Source of the DNA: Obscuribacter phosphatis_A
GTDB taxonomy: Bacteria > Cyanobacteriota > Vampirovibrionia > Obscuribacterales > Obscuribacteraceae
DNA: 64,000 nt
Assembly: GCA_017303615.1 (NCBI GenBank)
Contig: JAFLCK010000019.1
Coordinates: 40,831-104,830, forward strand
Direction of reading: 5' to 3'
Shown here: positions 61,012-64,000 of the stretch, in pieces
Position numbering within the stretch: the first letter of the stretch is position 1
Layout of the letters: every line of letters starts with the position of its first letter
The notes under the pieces: model-generated
Database searches by the model: none
What the model saw: only the letters and a program-made list of their open reading frames with translations
What the model was told of the DNA's origin: nothing
Position numbers and translations under genes: made by a program

Positions 61012-61860
61012 ATGACTGGGCTTGGTTCAGGCATGCTGGAAACAGTAAGCGAGAAGTCAGTCTTGCTCTTGGGTATGACAACCCTCTGTATGGTCGGCTT
61101 TGTGAAAACTCTTGTGAAAGCTCTTGTGAAAACTCTAAAGACTGACAATTTATTGCTAGCTGCAGTTCTTTCAACCGCTTTGTCGATTCATTTAAGCGCT
61201 TGTTCGAAAGTAGAGAGTATATGGGGGGTGACCGATGACGAGCGGTTGCAAGCCGAGCGCTCGTCAGCCAAACCATATACGGTATCATTGGGCGCCGTGC
61301 CTCACCGTGGCTATAAGCTGCCTCTTGAGCGCGAGATGCGTATAAATCAGAGGTTCATCAATATTGACGCCGGCAAATTGAATTCTAAGGTGGTTGAGCA
61401 GATTGTTGCTGGGCGAGAGGCGTTTAGGCTTGGGCAATTTATCGAAGGTGCAAGGGCTTATGACAAGGCTGTCGAAAACTTGAATCAGTCAAAAGTTGGC
61501 GGCGGCGAAATGCGTCTATCTTTATTGACTCAGATTGCTTTGCAAGGTCTCAAGCTCAAGCATTACAGAGAGGCTGAGAGTTATGGCAGTCAGATATGCG
61601 ACCTTTGTCATGGCGGTAAAGACTCAAGCGATGAACTGAGAACAGCAACTCTCATCAAGGCGGAAGCTCAGGAGGCCCAGGGGCAATATGACAAGGCTTT
61701 GCAGACTTATGAGGAAGTATTGAAGCAGTCAAAACTTCCCGAAGAGAAAGGACAGTTTTCGTACAATCGCGCCGAGATTTACGACAAGCTGAAGAAATCC
61801 GAACTTGCACAGGCTGAGAGGCAAAGAGCTGAGGGCTATTTTTCCGGTTTGGCGAAATAG
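61012..61860 (+). CDS. TPR lipoprotein, uncertain start
   Basis: The frame from the ATG at 61012 encodes 282 residues, with a lipobox SIHLSAC at Cys64. A 64-residue leader is too long for a lipoprotein. GTG codons at 61102, 61114 and 61126 would give more normal signal lengths; the last gives 26 residues (VKTLKTDNLLLAAVLSTALS). None has a clear ribosome-binding site. The mature part has TPR-like helices (GREAFRLGQFIEGARAYDKAVENLN; EAQEAQGQYDKALQTYEEVLKQS). It is probably envelope-anchored. Confidence 0.75.
   Translation: MTGLGSGMLETVSEKSVLLLGMTTLCMVGFVKTLVKALVKTLKTDNLLLAAVLSTALSIHLSACSKVESIWGVTDDERLQAERSSAKPYTVSLGAVPHRGYKLPLEREMRINQRFINIDAGKLNSKVVEQIVAGREAFRLGQFIEGARAYDKAVENLNQSKVGGGEMRLSLLTQIALQGLKLKHYREAESYGSQICDLCHGGKDSSDELRTATLIKAEAQEAQGQYDKALQTYEEVLKQSKLPEEKGQFSYNRAEIYDKLKKSELAQAERQRAEGYFSGLAK
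61102..61137 (+). repeat. Three tandem 12-bp units with in-frame GTG codons
   Basis: Three copies of GTGAAAACTCTT (the middle one with G for A, the last ending A) encode VKTL-VKAL-VKTL in the lipoprotein frame. Each begins with a possible GTG start codon. Confidence 0.9.
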
Positions 61861-61874
61861 TTGAATAGAAATAC

Positions 61875-62483
61875 ATGTTGGTTCTGAGATTACTTCTTCG
61901 TGTTTTTGTACTTCTTTTGCTTCTCTCGTTTGTTTCGTGCCCGGGGGCTTATCAGCCGAATAGTCTGATTGCGCAGCGTCTCTCTTTGTCATTTACCATA
62001 CTTATACAACTTCTCTTGATCCGAGAGTTATTTTCTTTGCCCCCCTTTCGATTTCGTCTTCTTCTTTTGCTTACTCTTGGGGGGCCACTGGCTTTAGTTC
62101 TTCTTTTGAGTGTGATTTGCTTTTTTATACCTGACTTTGAAGGTAAGCATCCAAGCTTCTATAGTGTTCCAATCAAGGTGAATGGAGTCGAGTATAGAAT
62201 TAAGCATTTTTATGAGACTACTCATTACGAGTATGGAAAGTACGCCTGCCAGTTGCAGGAAGTTGAATACTTTCTTGACCGACACCTCAAGAGAGAAAGA
62301 CACTTGATTGAGGTTCGTCCCTGCGCAACCGCCAACATTATGCTTCTTGATGATGCGCAGGGGACGAGAATTAGATTTGTAGCCGAACCGGGGCTTAAGC
62401 TAAAGCCCGTTGTGAGAGAGTTCGATATTTGTCGTCATGACTATGAGAGGCACATGGAACTTGTTGATGCCGTCCCTGATTGA
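61875..62483 (+). CDS. Hypothetical membrane protein
   Basis: The 202-residue protein has three hydrophobic helices in its first 85 residues (VLRLLLRVFVLLLLLSFVSC; LSFTILIQLLLIRELF; LLLLLTLGGPLALVLLLSVIC) and a mixed alpha/beta domain of about 115 residues (VNGVEYRIKHFYETTHYEYGKYACQLQEVEYFLD; LIEVRPCATANIMLL). Not recognised. It starts 14 bases after the TPR lipoprotein and is probably co-transcribed with it. Confidence 0.65.
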   Translation: MLVLRLLLRVFVLLLLLSFVSCPGAYQPNSLIAQRLSLSFTILIQLLLIRELFSLPPFRFRLLLLLTLGGPLALVLLLSVICFFIPDFEGKHPSFYSVPIKVNGVEYRIKHFYETTHYEYGKYACQLQEVEYFLDRHLKRERHLIEVRPCATANIMLLDDAQGTRIRFVAEPGLKLKPVVREFDICRHDYERHMELVDAVPD

Positions 62484-62495
62484 CCCCTCGGCACT

Positions 62496-63584
62496 TTACT
62501 TTTCTTCTTTCTGTCTAAACATAACCCTTTTGTAGGTCTGTTTCTGACTTGATTTGAGATGTTCTCTCTCAGCTTTAGCCAGCCCTTGCCGTCCGGTTTG
62601 CTCATAAATTTTGGCTCTCAACTTTGTGGCGTCTTCGTAGTCGAAACTTAAAGAAACATCAAAGGCGGGGTCACCCTTTTCCATTATGCGATTCAAAAAG
62701 CTATTCACGTCTAGTTCGGCTTTCTTTAAATCACCAAGATTGAAGCTTGCCTTCGCTCGATATAAAATAAACAAATCGTCCGCTTTGCTCAGCTTTAAAT
62801 GTTCGTTTGCAAGAGCGTACACCTCTTTCCATCGCCCCTGCATTTCGTATATTCTGATCAAGCGCAGCACGGCAAGTTCGTCATCCGGTGACATCTTTAA
62901 TACTTCTTTTAGCGAGGCTTCGGCTCCTGCTGCGTCTTTCAAGTAGAGTTGTACCTTGGCAAGATTCTTTAGAGTCTCAATGCGTCCTGCCGATCTCTCT
63001 GGTGAAATATTATTGAGAGTGCTTTTGAGCAGTGCCAATGCTTCCTGTGTATGTCCAGATTCGCTATAGTACCGAGAGAGCGAATCTACCGCTGAGACGC
63101 AAGCAGGATCTGCTTCTAGTGCTTTCTTTAAATACCTTACTTGGTCTTCTTCTCTAAACTCTAGCTCGGCTATTTCTGCTTGCAGTAGATAGAGTAAAGG
63201 CCAATTCGGATTGGTGATTAATTTCGCTGCTATGTTTTTCTTTGCTTCTTCTATGCGATGGTTGAACATCAAAATGCGTTGGCTATAGTAAAAAATCACT
63301 TGTTGACGAGGCTTTTCTCTGCGCTTCTCTTTCTGAATCTCCTCCAACAATAAATTGGTTTTTTTATGAGTGATAATGATTAGGGGATACCTTAAGGAAG
63401 TTTCCTTCGCGGTTTTGCCTGTTTTCTCTGGTTTGTCTAGCGGTTTTCTATCTACTACCTTTTCTGGTTTCGCACTTCCTTTTGTCTGACCTTGAGCCGG
63501 AGTGTTAATCTGCCAGAATGAAATAAAGATGCACAGGGCTAATTTAATTGTTAGTGCCAAATGCCGGAGTACTTTTGAGTTCAT
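62496..63584 (-). CDS. Secreted TPR protein (paralogue of the next gene)
   Basis: The 362-residue protein has a signal peptide (HLALTIKLALCIFISFWQINTPAQG), a basic linker and TPR units from about 110 onward (VRYLKKALEADPACVSAVDSLSRYYSESGH; EASLKEVLKMSPDDELAVLRLIRIYEMQGRWKEV). Its C-terminal 100 residues match the product encoded at 63634-64000, with shared blocks RWKxV, ASFNLGDLKKAELD and KLRAKIYEQTGR. A tandem gene duplication is the simplest explanation. Location is probably periplasmic. Confidence 0.85.
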   Translation of the reverse strand: MNSKVLRHLALTIKLALCIFISFWQINTPAQGQTKGSAKPEKVVDRKPLDKPEKTGKTAKETSLRYPLIIITHKKTNLLLEEIQKEKRREKPRQQVIFYYSQRILMFNHRIEEAKKNIAAKLITNPNWPLLYLLQAEIAELEFREEDQVRYLKKALEADPACVSAVDSLSRYYSESGHTQEALALLKSTLNNISPERSAGRIETLKNLAKVQLYLKDAAGAEASLKEVLKMSPDDELAVLRLIRIYEMQGRWKEVYALANEHLKLSKADDLFILYRAKASFNLGDLKKAELDVNSFLNRIMEKGDPAFDVSLSFDYEDATKLRAKIYEQTGRQGLAKAEREHLKSSQKQTYKRVMFRQKEEK

Positions 63585-63633
63585 TTGTTATCTACTTAAG
63601 AGTTTGCCAAGTTCCTTGGTAGGGTTGTCGATT

Positions 63634-64000
63634 CTAGTGAGCTAGCTGTTTCTTCTTTGAGCTCTCGCGAAAGATGCAGTTATCGAAGGCTTCTTTCTGC
63701 AATCCCTTAAGATAGTTTCGGTCTTTGGCTGCCTGATTTTTTCGACCGGTCTTTTCATAGATTTCAGCTCTAAGTTCTCTTGCTTTTTTCAAGACTGAGT
63801 GGGCTGGTAGATTTTGCAGATCGTGTTGCGGTGCCGAGCAGCCGCTAATAAAAGTATCCAAGTCTCTTTCGGCTTCTTTGAGACCGCCCAAATTGAAATT
63901 AGCTAAGGCTCGGAAATAGTAAAAAGAAGGCTCTATGTTTTTGCTCTTTAGTACCTGGTCGGCTGTGGCTTTCACATCTTTCCATCGGGCACTTTCTATG
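63634..64000 (-). CDS. TPR protein, partial (N-terminus beyond window)
   Basis: The frame is open to the right edge, so only the C-terminal 121 residues are seen. They align with the end of the neighbouring secreted TPR protein (ESARWKDVKATADQVLK with MQGRWKEVYALANEHLK; ALANFNLGGLKEAERDLD; ARELRAEIYEKTGRKNQAAKDR). It ends in a basic tail (SSKKKQLAH). It is on the same strand as its paralogue, 49 bases upstream of it. Confidence 0.85.
   Translation of the reverse strand, partial: IESARWKDVKATADQVLKSKNIEPSFYYFRALANFNLGGLKEAERDLDTFISGCSAPQHDLQNLPAHSVLKKARELRAEIYEKTGRKNQAAKDRNYLKGLQKEAFDNCIFRESSKKKQLAH

Noticed and set aside
61012..61148. Longer N-terminus for XthA starting at 61148
   Set aside because: The extra 51 residues come from antisense reading of the 12-bp repeats, and the conserved XthA start fits the ATG at 60995.

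Overview
The window is a gene-dense bacterial chromosome segment. It carries core housekeeping genes (recA, lnt, mutS, addA/addB, aspS, pyrC, uppS, xthA, a tRNA-Arg) among many secreted or membrane-anchored TPR, beta-propeller, SLH and lipoprotein genes. I saw no phage, insertion sequence, rRNA or CRISPR array. The mix suggests a non-photosynthetic relative of the Cyanobacteria, probably Vampirovibrionia/Melainabacteria of the Obscuribacterales type. The reasons are SLH domains on a secreted protein, a GT28 MGDG-synthase-like enzyme, a caspase-like peptidase fused to TPRs, rhomboid-TPR and WG-repeat proteins, a few GCGATCGC octamers and a heptamer tandem repeat of the kind known in cyanobacteria. 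No photosynthesis gene is present. The taxonomic call is inference.

Layout. 1-4.5 kb: lnt (cut by the left edge) and recA on the minus strand, diverging from a Crp/Fnr regulator with a hairpin-rich leader, then a GyrI-like binding protein. 4.6-18.9 kb: one plus-strand run headed by a 2,818-residue protein (LysM, annexin-like repeats, hydrophobic Gly/Ala segments, YD/RHS-like repeats, a degenerate HD-like segment, a papain-like C-terminal protease domain and a terminal hydrophobic helix). It continues with two unknown proteins, a kinase-like protein, pyrC, a TPR lipoprotein and a beta-propeller protein. 18.9-25.7 kb: tRNA-Arg(CCG) and the AddB/AddA pair. 25.7-34 kb: WG-repeat lipoprotein, rhomboid-TPR fusion, an MBOAT/SGNH acyl-transfer pair, an ATP-grasp enzyme, and an archaeal-type aspartyl-tRNA synthetase behind a structured leader that ends in an intrinsic terminator. 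34-43.3 kb: lipase-like lipoprotein, GT28 glycosyltransferase with an alpha/beta hydrolase, YqeG phosphatase, UppS, SLH/glycine-zipper protein, roadblock protein and an OB-like secreted protein. 43.4-50 kb: mutS, a large secreted TPR protein and membrane proteins. 50-54.5 kb: an accessory-looking patch with a frameshifted small gene, an Xre/RES toxin-antitoxin pair, and a TetR regulator with a double palindromic operator ahead of a CrtI-like FAD oxidoreductase. 54.5-64 kb: soluble TPR protein, SRPBCC-SDR epimerase, caspase-TPR protein, tail-anchored protein, xthA, and a cluster of TPR lipoproteins or secreted proteins ending in two tandem paralogues.

Most interesting: the giant annexin-repeat/papain-like protein and its operon; the aspS leader, with three perfect helices in a pseudoknot arrangement followed by a terminator directly before the gene; and the tetR promoter, where two 13-bp palindromes cover the -10 box and start codon and the transcript is predicted to be leaderless.
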